A program made the position numbers and the translations under genes. A stretch of DNA of 64,000 bases from Mucilaginibacter flavidus (lineage in GTDB: Bacteria; Bacteroidota; Bacteroidia; Sphingobacteriales; Sphingobacteriaceae). The stretch spans positions 558,001 through 622,000 of the forward strand of contig NZ_JAMXOE010000002.1 in assembly GCF_024055575.1 (NCBI RefSeq). The letters run 5' to 3'. This document shows positions 35,473 to 44,119 of this stretch, in pieces (position 1 is the stretch's first letter; every line of letters starts with the position of its first letter). The notes under the pieces were generated by a model, which saw only the letters and a program-made list of their open reading frames with translations, was not told the origin of the DNA and searched no databases.

Positions 35473-36675
35473 ATGTTTTCAAAAATTTATAAGCCCCTAA
35501 TGTTGGGTGCCGCGCTTTTATCGGTTACTGCAACCGTTATGGCGCAAACCGGCGAGCCTGTTGAAAAAAATAAAGCCAACAGCAATTATAAACCTGCCTT
35601 TGCGGGGCAAACGCGTATCGGCAGTGTTAAAACCAAAACCCCGTACACGGTTACGGTTATCAGCAGCGATCTGAAAGGCGCATGGGGGATGCATACGCTG
35701 CCCGACGGCCGTTTGCTCATCAGCAGTAAGCCGGGGACTATGCAAATACTGACAACCGACGGTAAGATCGTGAAAACCATTACCGGATTTCCGGCCGTGC
35801 AGTATGGCGGTCAGGGTGGTTTGCTCGATATAAACATCGACCCGAATTTTACCACCAACCGGATGATCTACTGGACATTTGCCCAACCGGGCGAGGGCGC
35901 TACGCTTGCGGTGGCTAAAGGCAAGCTTTCGGCCGATGAAACAAAGCTGGAAAATGTTAAGGTGATATGGGAAGCCTTCCCGCGTTATAAAGGCGACGGC
36001 CAGTTCGGTTCGCGTTTATTGTTCGACAAACAGGGCAACCTGTTCGTTACATCGGGCGACCGCCAGGCGAATGATATCCGCGTAAAGGCACAGGACCTGA
36101 ACGCAACCACTGGCAAGATTATACACATCACCAAAGAGGGAAAGCCGGTTGCCGGCAACCCGTTTATTGGCAAAGCCAACGCCAAACCCGAGATTTATGC
36201 CTACGGTTTTCGTAACCCGGACGGGTTTTCGTTTAACCCGGTTACCGGCGGTCTGTGGGAAGCAGAGTTTGGTCCGCGCGGCGGGGATGAGATCAACCTG
36301 ATAAAACCGGGCGGCAACTATGGTTGGCCTTATGTTACTTATGGTATTGAATACAGCGGCGAAAAAGTTTATGATGGGATACAACAAAAAGCAGGTACGA
36401 TACAACCGGTTTACTATTGGGACCCGGTTATTTCGCCCGGCTGCATGATGTTTTATACCGGCAATATTGCCGAATGGAAAAACAACCTGTTTGTTGGCGG
36501 CTTGAGCGGGCAACACATAGCCCGCCTGGTGATTAAAAACAACAAAGTTGTAGGCGAAGAACGTTTGCTTGCTGATAAAAACGAGCGCTGGCGCTGCATG
36601 GCTACCGGAAAAGACGGTGCTATTTACGCTGCAACTGATGGTGGGAAATTGTATAAGATAGCTAAGCAGAAATAG
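35473..36675 (+). CDS. Secreted PQQ-dependent sugar dehydrogenase-like protein
   Basis: This 400-residue protein has a signal peptide (about 1-24, ATVMAQ) and a six-bladed propeller of the soluble aldose/glucose-sorbosone dehydrogenase family. Typical parts are LDINIDPNF, GSRLLFDKQGNLFVTSGDR, YAYGFRNPDGFSFNP and WEAEFGPRGGDEINLIKPGGNYGWPY. It would oxidise sugars in the periplasm with PQQ as cofactor; PQQ synthesis genes are not in the window. It stands alone between the unknown gene and a repeat element. Confidence 0.88.
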   Translation: MFSKIYKPLMLGAALLSVTATVMAQTGEPVEKNKANSNYKPAFAGQTRIGSVKTKTPYTVTVISSDLKGAWGMHTLPDGRLLISSKPGTMQILTTDGKIVKTITGFPAVQYGGQGGLLDINIDPNFTTNRMIYWTFAQPGEGATLAVAKGKLSADETKLENVKVIWEAFPRYKGDGQFGSRLLFDKQGNLFVTSGDRQANDIRVKAQDLNATTGKIIHITKEGKPVAGNPFIGKANAKPEIYAYGFRNPDGFSFNPVTGGLWEAEFGPRGGDEINLIKPGGNYGWPYVTYGIEYSGEKVYDGIQQKAGTIQPVYYWDPVISPGCMMFYTGNIAEWKNNLFVGGLSGQHIARLVIKNNKVVGEERLLADKNERWRCMATGKDGAIYAATDGGKLYKIAKQK

Positions 36676-36810
36676 TAAGGCAGGGAGGCGGAATGGATTT
36701 TTTGAATTCCAGTGAGGGTTTATCCTGGAAAGATGTGAATTGAAGTGGGGGGACCGAAGTTTTATTCCTATTTAGAACTTAGAATTCACCCCGCTCAATT
36801 GCCGCGGAGG

Positions 36811-37040
36811 CTGTTACTTTTTGTCTTGATACAAAAAGTAACCAAAAAAATCAAGTCAGCAGAAATGCTTCTTCGCGCACAGGGCCTTTCACGCACAAAG
36901 CCGCAACAACTGCGGGCTGGAATTTTTTTGCTTTATGACCCTATCGCTTTACTACCCTGCAACGCAAAAAGTTCCTATGCCCTGCCCAGCGCGCAGGCCA
37001 GCAGTTGTTTCGGCTTTCGCCCGAAGCTTATCTGCTGACG
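36811..37040. repeat. Palindromic non-coding repeat element
   Basis: The gap 36676-37283 holds a nested inverted-repeat element. A 12-bp stem GTTACTTTTTGT/ACAAAAAGTAAC (36813-36842) is followed by outer arms GTCAGCAGA (36855-36863) and TCTGCTGAC (37031-37039). Between these arms lie a partly matching AAAGCCGCAACAACTGC stretch (about 36898-36914) and its approximate reverse complement (about 37001-37018). The arrangement resembles mobile REP/MITE-like elements. A 97-codon frame across it is not protein-like. A further short stem, CGCCCGG/CCGGGCG, is at 37168-37191. Confidence 0.55.
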
Positions 37041-37283
37041 GGAAACCCATAAAAACTACTAAGCTTAAAATTCAGCTTTGACAATCAGTTGTTTACAAAT
37101 AGGCCGTTATAATTAAAGTTAATATACGTACACCGAACTCACGGTAAAATAAATATGGCTTTGAAAGCGCCCGGGTATGTTTAGCCGGGCGAATGCAGGA
37201 CAAAAGCCCGCTACAATATCACCGGCTAAAAGAGGGAAAGCTGCCTATTACTATGTGCCGCCGTTATTTCCTTACAAAACAGA

Positions 37284-37658
37284 CTAATAAGCAATAAGTG
37301 AGTGGTTGATCATCCTGACAACTTTACCCACGATGTCATTTATATCAAAAGGTTTGCTGATATGGTCGTTGGCTTCGCATTCGGCGGCGATGAGCTCAAT
37401 ATCATTGGCGGTGGAAAGAATGATAACGGGCACATCTTTCAACCCGGCAACCTGTTTTATCTGCTTGCATAAGCGATGCCCGGGCCGGTTATTGATAAAT
37501 TCGTCTAGCAGGATCACATCAGGCGCGAAGGGGATGATTTCCGAAAGGTTTTCTGGTTCGGGGACGCTCAGCGTATCAAGGCCGTGTTCCTGTAAAATAA
37601 ATTCTATAATATGGCGGATATCCTGGTCATTTTCAATAATCAACACTTTCTTCTTCAC
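37284..37658 (-). CDS. Single-domain response regulator
   Basis: This 124-residue protein is a bare receiver domain with no output domain. The acidic pocket (Glu9, Asp11), the phospho-acceptor Asp52 (VILLDEF), the Ser/Thr switch (ILST) and Lys102 (SKPFD) are all present. Such proteins act as phosphate shuttles or bind a partner directly. It stands alone; the PAS histidine kinase at 61580-62839 is a possible but unproven partner. Confidence 0.9.
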   Translation of the reverse strand: MKKKVLIIENDQDIRHIIEFILQEHGLDTLSVPEPENLSEIIPFAPDVILLDEFINNRPGHRLCKQIKQVAGLKDVPVIILSTANDIELIAAECEANDHISKPFDINDIVGKVVRMINHSLIAY

Positions 37659-37854
37659 AGTCCCGTTTTTTGCAAAGATAGTCCTTTTATGTTATGTCAA
37701 CTTTTAATTCTTTTTCGGGCCGGTGTAAAGCGAATTTATTTGGGCCCTTTCTTATATTTTACCCCTTGGGCTCCGTTCTACCATTTTCATCGAACAACAG
37801 CAGAAAGATATAATTGCCACAATATGAAACTTAATTGGTTGCCAACGCTTATGT

Positions 37855-38154
37855 ATGCCTATGGCTACAATAAAAAATGTTAAACCACTCAGCGCAGAAA
37901 AGCTGTTTGACCTGTTAAAGACCGGGTTTGCGGAATATGTTAATGAAAAATTAGGGTCGAACCTGGCGATTGATTATGCACATGTATATGATGTGATCAA
38001 TGTTTTGTTCCCCGAAGTGATAGAAGGCCCGGCCCTGACGATAACTGTAACTGATGATGAACTGGTTGTTACCAACCATGCTTCCGGCGCTGATTACAAC
38101 ACCGATCTTCTTGAAGAACAATTAAACGGTTTCCTGGAATTACAAGCTGGTTAG
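37855..38154 (+). CDS. Small conserved-looking hypothetical protein
   Basis: I do not recognise this 99-residue acidic protein. It has no signal peptide or membrane segment. The C-terminal half (LTITVTDDELVVTNHAS) looks like a beta-strand pair. The start is either 37855 or the in-frame ATG at 37861. It is convergent with kaiB, with only 7 bp between the two stops. Confidence 0.6.
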   Translation: MPMATIKNVKPLSAEKLFDLLKTGFAEYVNEKLGSNLAIDYAHVYDVINVLFPEVIEGPALTITVTDDELVVTNHASGADYNTDLLEEQLNGFLELQAG

Positions 38155-38161
38155 TTGCCGG

Positions 38162-38446
38162 CTATTTATCAGTTATGAGGTTAAGGCCTACAAGTACTTT
38201 AGTTTTATCAGACAGATCGCCCACCAATACACGCATAGGGGCCGGCAGTTTCTTGATCAGCGTAGGCACGGCGACAATTTGTTCGCCTTCTGCCAGATGG
38301 GGATGCTCCAGCAGATCGATGATCTCTATCGTATATTGGTCTTTTAGTTCGTTTTCGCAATATTTTTTTAAATTTTCAATCGCGTTGTTGGATTTTTGGG
38401 TTTTCCCGGCGACATACAGGCACAGTTTATACTTTTCAGCTTCCAT
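38162..38446 (-). CDS. kaiB: KaiB-family protein
   Basis: This 94-residue protein has the KaiB thioredoxin-like fold: YKLCLYVAGKTQKSNNAIENLKKYCE at the N-terminus, then the IEIIDLLEHPHLAEGEQIVAVPTLIKKLPAPMRVLVGDLSD core that is nearly diagnostic. In cyanobacteria KaiB binds the ATPase KaiC to run the circadian clock. No kaiC or kaiA is in the window. Stand-alone KaiB proteins in heterotrophs are linked to stress or redox roles. Confidence 0.92.
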   Translation of the reverse strand: MEAEKYKLCLYVAGKTQKSNNAIENLKKYCENELKDQYTIEIIDLLEHPHLAEGEQIVAVPTLIKKLPAPMRVLVGDLSDKTKVLVGLNLITDK

Positions 38447-38592
38447 AACGTATCTTGAAGGTTATTTACGCCTTGATATAATAAGCTTTTAAATGGGTTT
38501 ATGTTTTCATTGACGCTACAAATATTTCCAACTCCAGGAGCTTCCGTCGCCGGACTCCATAAAAAACGATCATTCGTTCTACAAAAACCCTT

Positions 38593-39609
38593 TTATATTT
38601 GAACAACCAGTGCGTGGTCGGGTGCTACTCCCCTGCTTAACGTATGGATGCTGGCCAACGTTGTTTCGGCAATTTGCGACAACGCATCTTCAGTAAAAAA
38701 AGCCTGGTGGCCAGTAACCAGCACATTTGGGAAACTCAGCAGCCGCTGTATGGTATCGTCTTCAATGATAGTGCCCGAAAGGTCTTTAAAAAACAAGCGT
38801 TCTTCCTGCTCATAAACGTCGATACCAAGGTTGGCCAACCGCCCCGTTTTTAGCGCCCCTATAACCGCGTGCGTGTCAATGAGCGCGCCGCGGCTGGTGT
38901 TAATAAGCGTGGCCCCTTGTTTCATTTTGCTGAGGCTATCCTGGTTAATCAGATAACGGTTATCGGGCGTAAGCGGGCAATGCAGTGATATGATATCAGC
39001 CTGCTGCAGCACGTCATCGAATGGGCAATATTGTACACCGGCGGCAACCATATCCTCATCTTTAAACAGGTCGAAAGCCAGTACCCTGCACCCAAAGCCC
39101 AGCATTATTTTACAGAAGGATTTTCCAATTCGGCCAGTACCTATCACCCCCACCGTTTTTCCATGCAGGTTAAAACCTAACAACCCGTTTAACGAAAAAT
39201 TCTGTTCCCTTACCCGGTTATAAGCTTTGTGTGTTTTGCGGACGAGCGTTAACAGCATAGCTACCGCGTGTTCTGCCACCGCTTCGGGCGAATACGCCGG
39301 CACGCGGCATACCGTTATGCCGTGTTTTTTTGCCGCTTCCAACTGTACATTATTAAACCCAGCGCAGCGCAATGCAATTACCTTTACGCCTTTGGCAGCC
39401 AATATGGCTATTACTTCGGCTGTCAGCTTGTCGTTTACAAATACGCAAACTGCAAATGTACCCTGGTCGACTGCATTAACAATGTGCGGGCCGAGGTGTG
39501 TTTCGAGGTACTCCAGCTCAAAGGCGTAATTGGCATTATGCTGGTTAAACGAGGCGATATCATAAGGCTTTGCCGAAAAGAAAAGTACTTTCACAGGAGA
39601 TACTGACAT
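38593..39609 (-). CDS. D-lactate dehydrogenase-like D-2-hydroxyacid dehydrogenase
   Basis: This 338-residue protein is a D-isomer-specific 2-hydroxyacid dehydrogenase, closest in appearance to fermentative D-lactate dehydrogenase. The NAD motif GVIGTGRIGKSF, the catalytic region LRCAGFNNV, LINTSRGALIDT, GIDVYEQEERLFF and VTGHQAFFTEDAL are typical. It would reduce pyruvate to D-lactate when oxygen is low, and is separate from the L-lactate system. The start is the ATG at 39609 (MSVSPVKVLFFSAK); the frame upstream of it is not family-like. Confidence 0.85.
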   Translation of the reverse strand: MSVSPVKVLFFSAKPYDIASFNQHNANYAFELEYLETHLGPHIVNAVDQGTFAVCVFVNDKLTAEVIAILAAKGVKVIALRCAGFNNVQLEAAKKHGITVCRVPAYSPEAVAEHAVAMLLTLVRKTHKAYNRVREQNFSLNGLLGFNLHGKTVGVIGTGRIGKSFCKIMLGFGCRVLAFDLFKDEDMVAAGVQYCPFDDVLQQADIISLHCPLTPDNRYLINQDSLSKMKQGATLINTSRGALIDTHAVIGALKTGRLANLGIDVYEQEERLFFKDLSGTIIEDDTIQRLLSFPNVLVTGHQAFFTEDALSQIAETTLASIHTLSRGVAPDHALVVQI

Positions 39610-39705
39610 GCGGGTAAAGTTAAGGGAATATGCCGGAATACAAGCAGGTATGTGATAATGGTTGGAGTTTTGCACAGGCTCTTTTTCCAGAAGCAATATA
39701 GATAC

Positions 39706-39751
39706 TGTTCCACATTTTCACCAAACTGTACACACTGGTCCGGTGGAACAG
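39706..39751. promoter_or_regulatory. Inverted repeat upstream of the lactate dehydrogenase gene
   Basis: CTGTTCCAC (39706-39714) and GTGGAACAG (39743-39751) form a perfect 9-bp inverted repeat with a 28-nt spacer, about 100 bp before the dehydrogenase start. It could be an operator or a terminator stem for the metallo-hydrolase gene, though no T-run follows. Confidence 0.35.
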
Positions 39752-39787
39752 CACAGATTAGTAACCCTAAAACTGGAAACAGGGTAA

Positions 39788-40885
39788 TTATTCAAAATTC
39801 CACCATACTGCTTTCTTAGGCGGATCACCCAAAGTATAAGGCTCCCCGATACGCGGGGCGTTTACCTGGATACCCAGCTTTTCGGCAGCGGGCAGGAGCT
39901 TTTCAATAGGTTCGTTCCAGGGATGATCGGCTTCCGCAAACTTGCCCCAATGGATAGGCTGCAGCAAACGAGCGTGTAAGTCGATGGCAGCCTGTGCGGT
40001 TTGCCCAAAGAGCAGGTGTGTCCATGGCCAATTCGGGCTATACTGTCCGCATTCCAGCAGTGCCAGGTCAAATGGGCCATATTGTTGACCTATTTGTTTA
40101 AAGTGTGGTCCATAACCGCCATCGCCGCTGTAAAACAATCGGTATTGCCCGGCCTGTATTACGTAAGATGCCCAAAGTGTTTTATTTACTTTACTATAGG
40201 TGCGGCCGCTGCGGTGCTGTGCCGGTGTAGCGGTGACGCGGAGACCACCCGGCAGCGTGACCGATTGGTTCCAATTGAGTTCGGTGATCTTTTTAGGATC
40301 AAATCCCCAGTAAATCAAATGTGAACCTACCCCCATCGGTACTACCGCCATTTTAATATGGTCTTTCAGTTTCTTAAGGGTACGATAGTCCAGATGATCG
40401 TAGTTGTCGTGCGAAATGATCAGCACATCAATTGGCGGCATATCCCTGGCGTGGTAATGCCTGGTACCTTTAAATGCCTTAACCAATCCGGGTACCGGCC
40501 CGGCATGGTTACTAAAAATAGGATCGATGAGTATATTACCCTGTCCTGTCTTGATCAGCAAGGACGAATGTCCGAACCAAACGACGGTAGGTGCAGGAGC
40601 AGCGAGTGTCATCAAATCAGTTTTAACCCACGGCAGCGCGCGCGAAGGCCTGATGGTTTCAGGGCGTCGGCGGAGCATAAAAAGCAACCGGTTGCGGTGC
40701 TTTACTGTCGAATCAGGGCGTTTAGTCAAATTTTGGAAAGCGCCATTTTTGTAATTAGGTAAAGCCTCCAACTTTGCAAGCTCTTCGCCCTCCGGGTTTT
40801 TCCCCAATGACTTTACCGTACCACAGCCAGCCGCTACTGTCAGTAACAGTGCAGCTACCCCCATTCGCAAACACCAGTATTTCAT
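39788..40885 (-). CDS. Metallo-beta-lactamase-fold lipoprotein (NAPE-PLD/UlaG-like hydrolase)
   Basis: This 365-residue protein has a lipoprotein signal (AAGC at about residue 21) and a metallo-beta-lactamase fold. VVWFGHSSLLIKTGQGNILIDP, the metal-binding ISHDNYDHLDY motif, FYSGDGGYGPHF and LQPIHWGKFAEADHPW place it in the group that contains N-acyl-phosphatidylethanolamine phospholipase D. It probably acts on a lipid or phosphodiester in the periplasm; the substrate is not known. Confidence 0.85.
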   Translation of the reverse strand: MKYWCLRMGVAALLLTVAAGCGTVKSLGKNPEGEELAKLEALPNYKNGAFQNLTKRPDSTVKHRNRLLFMLRRRPETIRPSRALPWVKTDLMTLAAPAPTVVWFGHSSLLIKTGQGNILIDPIFSNHAGPVPGLVKAFKGTRHYHARDMPPIDVLIISHDNYDHLDYRTLKKLKDHIKMAVVPMGVGSHLIYWGFDPKKITELNWNQSVTLPGGLRVTATPAQHRSGRTYSKVNKTLWASYVIQAGQYRLFYSGDGGYGPHFKQIGQQYGPFDLALLECGQYSPNWPWTHLLFGQTAQAAIDLHARLLQPIHWGKFAEADHPWNEPIEKLLPAAEKLGIQVNAPRIGEPYTLGDPPKKAVWWNFE

Positions 40886-41086
40886 ACCCTAAAAGTGCAA
40901 ATAACGTTTAAGGTTACTGAATATTTTAATATTGATGAAAACAAAGAATACTCAAAAGCATCAGTACCATCAATAGCGTCCCTCGTACACCCTCATTAAC
41001 ATTCAAAGTATACCAGGGACTATGTTTCTTTAGGGCAGATAACAATCCAAAAGATATCGACGGGACGAACGGTTGCAATATCGCCC

Positions 41087-41596
41087 CTATTTTTTAATTC
41101 CTGCCAACTGCGCCACCCTTACCAAATCGCTTAGGGTCATTACATAAAATATGCTACCATTTGCGGCGGTTTTCTTTTGTGTCAGAAAACTCATGTTACC
41201 TTTTGAATATATGGTTTTTCCGGCGGATTCGCCAGGCACATAGCCCATATCCGTTATAATTTTCACCGCCTGCTGGTATTCCTCTTCCTTGTAGGTAATA
41301 CAGCCCGAACTTGCAACCTGGCCGCCAATTGCAGTTAGTAAATAGCTGCCGGTTTGGTCTTTTATCTTATACTTATACAAATCCATGGAATAGGTAGGCT
41401 GCTGAATAGTTTGCTTGCTGAACAGGGAATAGTCGTGGTCGGTAAAGTACTTTTCGGCATCGGCAACCGCCAGGGTACTCAGGCCGGAAAGGCGGGTGAT
41501 CAAATTGGTTTCGTCGATTTTAACTTGTGCCGTTACACCAGTTTTAATAACGAGCATAAGCAGTACAACAAGCGCTGCGCGTAAAATTTTCTTCAT
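41087..41596 (-). CDS. Secreted hypothetical protein
   Basis: This 169-residue protein starts at the ATG at 41596 (MKKILRAALVVLLML) and has a signal peptide ending about GVTAQ. The mature part holds a YSMDLYKYKIKDQTGSYLLTAIGG stretch and a single Cys. I recognise no family. It stands alone, with the gap 40886-41086 downstream showing no feature. Confidence 0.65.
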   Translation of the reverse strand: MKKILRAALVVLLMLVIKTGVTAQVKIDETNLITRLSGLSTLAVADAEKYFTDHDYSLFSKQTIQQPTYSMDLYKYKIKDQTGSYLLTAIGGQVASSGCITYKEEEYQQAVKIITDMGYVPGESAGKTIYSKGNMSFLTQKKTAANGSIFYVMTLSDLVRVAQLAGIKK

Positions 41597-41752
41597 GATC
41601 AAATATAAAGAAAACGGCAGCATTTCAAAAGCAACGTAAAAACCTAATAAACAACAACTTAATCACTCCGCCCCAATTAACAAATGCTATTATCTCAGCT
41701 TACCCTTCAAGCTCAAATATGCGTATATTGCCTAACCAAGCGTATATAAACC

Positions 41753-43411
41753 ATGACATCAATACTCGCCCGTATTTACACATCCCTTTTATTATTTAGC
41801 ATTATAACCTTTACAAACACTCAAATAACTGCCCAGGACCTCTACCTTCCCTTCCGCCAAGCCTGGCTAAAAAAAGCGGAAGAATACAAACCCACACTAA
41901 CAGAAACTATCAAACACCCGGTCGGTGTTGTTAAGCTTGAAAAAGATGCCGCAGCGTTCCAGGGCTGGAATGCAGTAAACGCCGGGGGAATTGAGCAACT
42001 TTACAACAAACCCTTTAACCAAAGAAGCAGCGGCCTTGTAGTTGATTTCGGCGAACATATGACGGGCTATTGCACATTCACATTAAAGACCCTCCGGGGT
42101 GATATGGATGCACCATTGCGCTTAAAACTTACCTTCGGCGAGGTGCCCGCCGAACTGGCCACGCCGTTTGATCCTTATCCCGGTGGCTTGAGCCGCGCCT
42201 GGCTGCAGGACGAAACCGTTACCGTTTCGGTATTACCTGCAGCTGTTACTATCCCGCGCAGGGTGGCGTTCAGGTATGTTAAGGTTGAATGGCTGGGTTC
42301 GTCTTCAGGTTTTGAGTTTGGGTTTTCGGATATCCAATTTAAGTCATCCACCTCGGTTACCGTAACACCGCCGGAGCTGGCAGCAACAACATCGCCCATC
42401 ATAAAAGCTATCGACCGCGTCGGCCTTGCTACACTTAAAGAGTGTATGCAAACCGTTTACGAGGACGGCCCCAAACGCGATCGCCGCCTATGGATCGGCG
42501 ATACCTACCTGGAATCGCTGGCTAACCTCTATTCCTTTAAAAACGACGCGCTGACGAAGCGGTGTCTTTACTTGCTGGCCGGCCTGTCGAACAAAGACGG
42601 CATTCTGAACGCGAACGTATTTGAACTGCCCGAACCACATCCGCAAAAAAGCCGCCTGCTGGATTATTGTTTCCTGTACAATGTGGCCCTCAAAGAATAT
42701 GTTGCGGCAACCGGCGACAAGCAAACCGGGCTCGACCTTTGGCCCGTCGCCAAAAAACAACTTGATATAGCCAAAATGTATGCCGGCAAAGATGGCATGA
42801 TGGACTACGTAAAAGCCGGCAAAGAATGGTGGGTATTTTTCGACTGGCAAGACGGGCTGGATAAACAGGCACCGTTGCAGGGCATCACCATTTACACCCT
42901 TAATCAAACCTACGCATTGGCCGAACTGCTTGGCAAGGAAAACGAAGTGGCCGAACTTCCCGCCATGGCAAAAAAACTAAAAGAAGCGGCTCATAAAAAC
43001 CTTTACGACAAGACAACCGGGCTATTTATAAGCGGGCCAAACAAACAGGTGTCCTACGGCGGACAGGCGTGGATGATATTAAGCAGCGTGGCATCAAAAG
43101 CCGAATCACAGAGGGCTTTAAGAGCATTGCCAGGCGTTTCCGACGCTGTGCATCCCGGCGCACCATACATGTACCATTACTAAATTGCCGCTTTGATTGA
43201 AAGCGGCCTGAAAGCCGAAGCCAAGGAGGCACTGACATCCTATTGGGGCGGCATGGTAAAAAAAGGCGCCGACACCTTTTGGGAAGTATATGACCCTAAC
43301 GATGAACTAAAATCGCCATACAACTTTTTCCCGGTGAACAGTTACTGCCACGCCTGGAGCTGCACGCCGGTGTATTTTATCAGGAAATACCCTGAGATTT
43401 TTCAGCAGTAA
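41753..43411 (+). pseudogene. GH78-like (alpha-L-rhamnosidase-type) protein interrupted by an in-frame stop
   Basis: The frame encodes a signal peptide (to about TAQ at residue 25), a beta-sandwich domain and an (alpha/alpha)6 barrel like family 78 glycoside hydrolases; the catalytic-type motif EDGPKRDRRLWIGDTYLES, ATLKECMQTV and SYGGQAWMILSS are clear. At 43181-43183 a TAA follows PYMYHY, and the same frame then continues IAALIESGLKAEAKEAL to DTFWEVYDPNDELKSPYNFFPVNSYCHAWSCTPVYF, the normal family C-terminus, ending at 43411. A single nonsense change (for example TTA to TAA) separates the two parts. A sequencing error is an alternative. Confidence 0.85.
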
Positions 43412-43462
43412 CCGGATGTTTTTGTTCATGGATGAAGGCCCGATCGCACTTCCGGATATTAA

Positions 43463-44059
43463 TCAGTATGGTTTTATTACCTGCCCGGTGTTAGCGCCAA
43501 ACACACTTTTTCGAAAACCAAATTCCAGTTGTTTCATAGTTACCGGGATATCCCCGTGAAAAAAACGAAAATATTGCGGCGAATCTTCCAGAACAGTAGG
43601 ACTCACCGCATTAATGCGGACACCATTTTCCAATTCAATTGCTGCTGCGCGCACAAATGCCTCAACGGCTCCATTGGCGGCAGATGCGTTGGCGAAATTC
43701 AAAACCGGTTCATTTGTCAAAGCGCCGGTAATTAATGTAAATGAACCTTTTGGGTTGATGTAGTGTTGGCCAATGAGCACTAAATTAACCTGCCCCATCA
43801 GTTTGCCATCCAGCCCTTTCCTGAACTCCTTATCTGTCATGCTTTTCCATGGACCAACATACGATGGCCCTGCCGTGCATATCAGCGCATCAAACGGCCC
43901 TGCCTGCCTGAACATATTTTCTATTGATTCAGGCGAGGTAATATCTGCCTGTATGTCTCCGCTTTTGGAGCCAACTCTTATAACTTCATGGTCTTTTTCT
44001 AATACGCTTGCTAAGTGTTTTCCCATGGTGCCCGTTGCACCTACTATGATGATTTTCAT
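43463..44059 (-). CDS. Short SDR-family oxidoreductase
   Basis: This 198-residue protein has the Rossmann motif VGATGTMGKHLA and NINAVSPTV-type C-terminal region but is shorter than a classical SDR. The catalytic Tyr-Lys pair is not visible; the matching place reads ANASAANGAVEAF, as in a small SDR subgroup of this length. It lies 60 bp behind the flavoprotein-methyltransferase gene and is probably the last gene of the cluster controlled by the AraC protein at 46039. Confidence 0.8.
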   Translation of the reverse strand: MKIIIVGATGTMGKHLASVLEKDHEVIRVGSKSGDIQADITSPESIENMFRQAGPFDALICTAGPSYVGPWKSMTDKEFRKGLDGKLMGQVNLVLIGQHYINPKGSFTLITGALTNEPVLNFANASAANGAVEAFVRAAAIELENGVRINAVSPTVLEDSPQYFRFFHGDIPVTMKQLEFGFRKSVFGANTGQVIKPY

Positions 44060-44119
44060 TTCTTTGAATTTTAGTTTTTATAAATAATTTGATGTGATAA
44101 GAGAGACTCGCTTACATTG

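Noticed and set aside
36745..37038. A 97-codon plus-strand open frame
   Set aside because: It coincides with the palindromic repeat element and its protein is a by-product of the inverted repeats.
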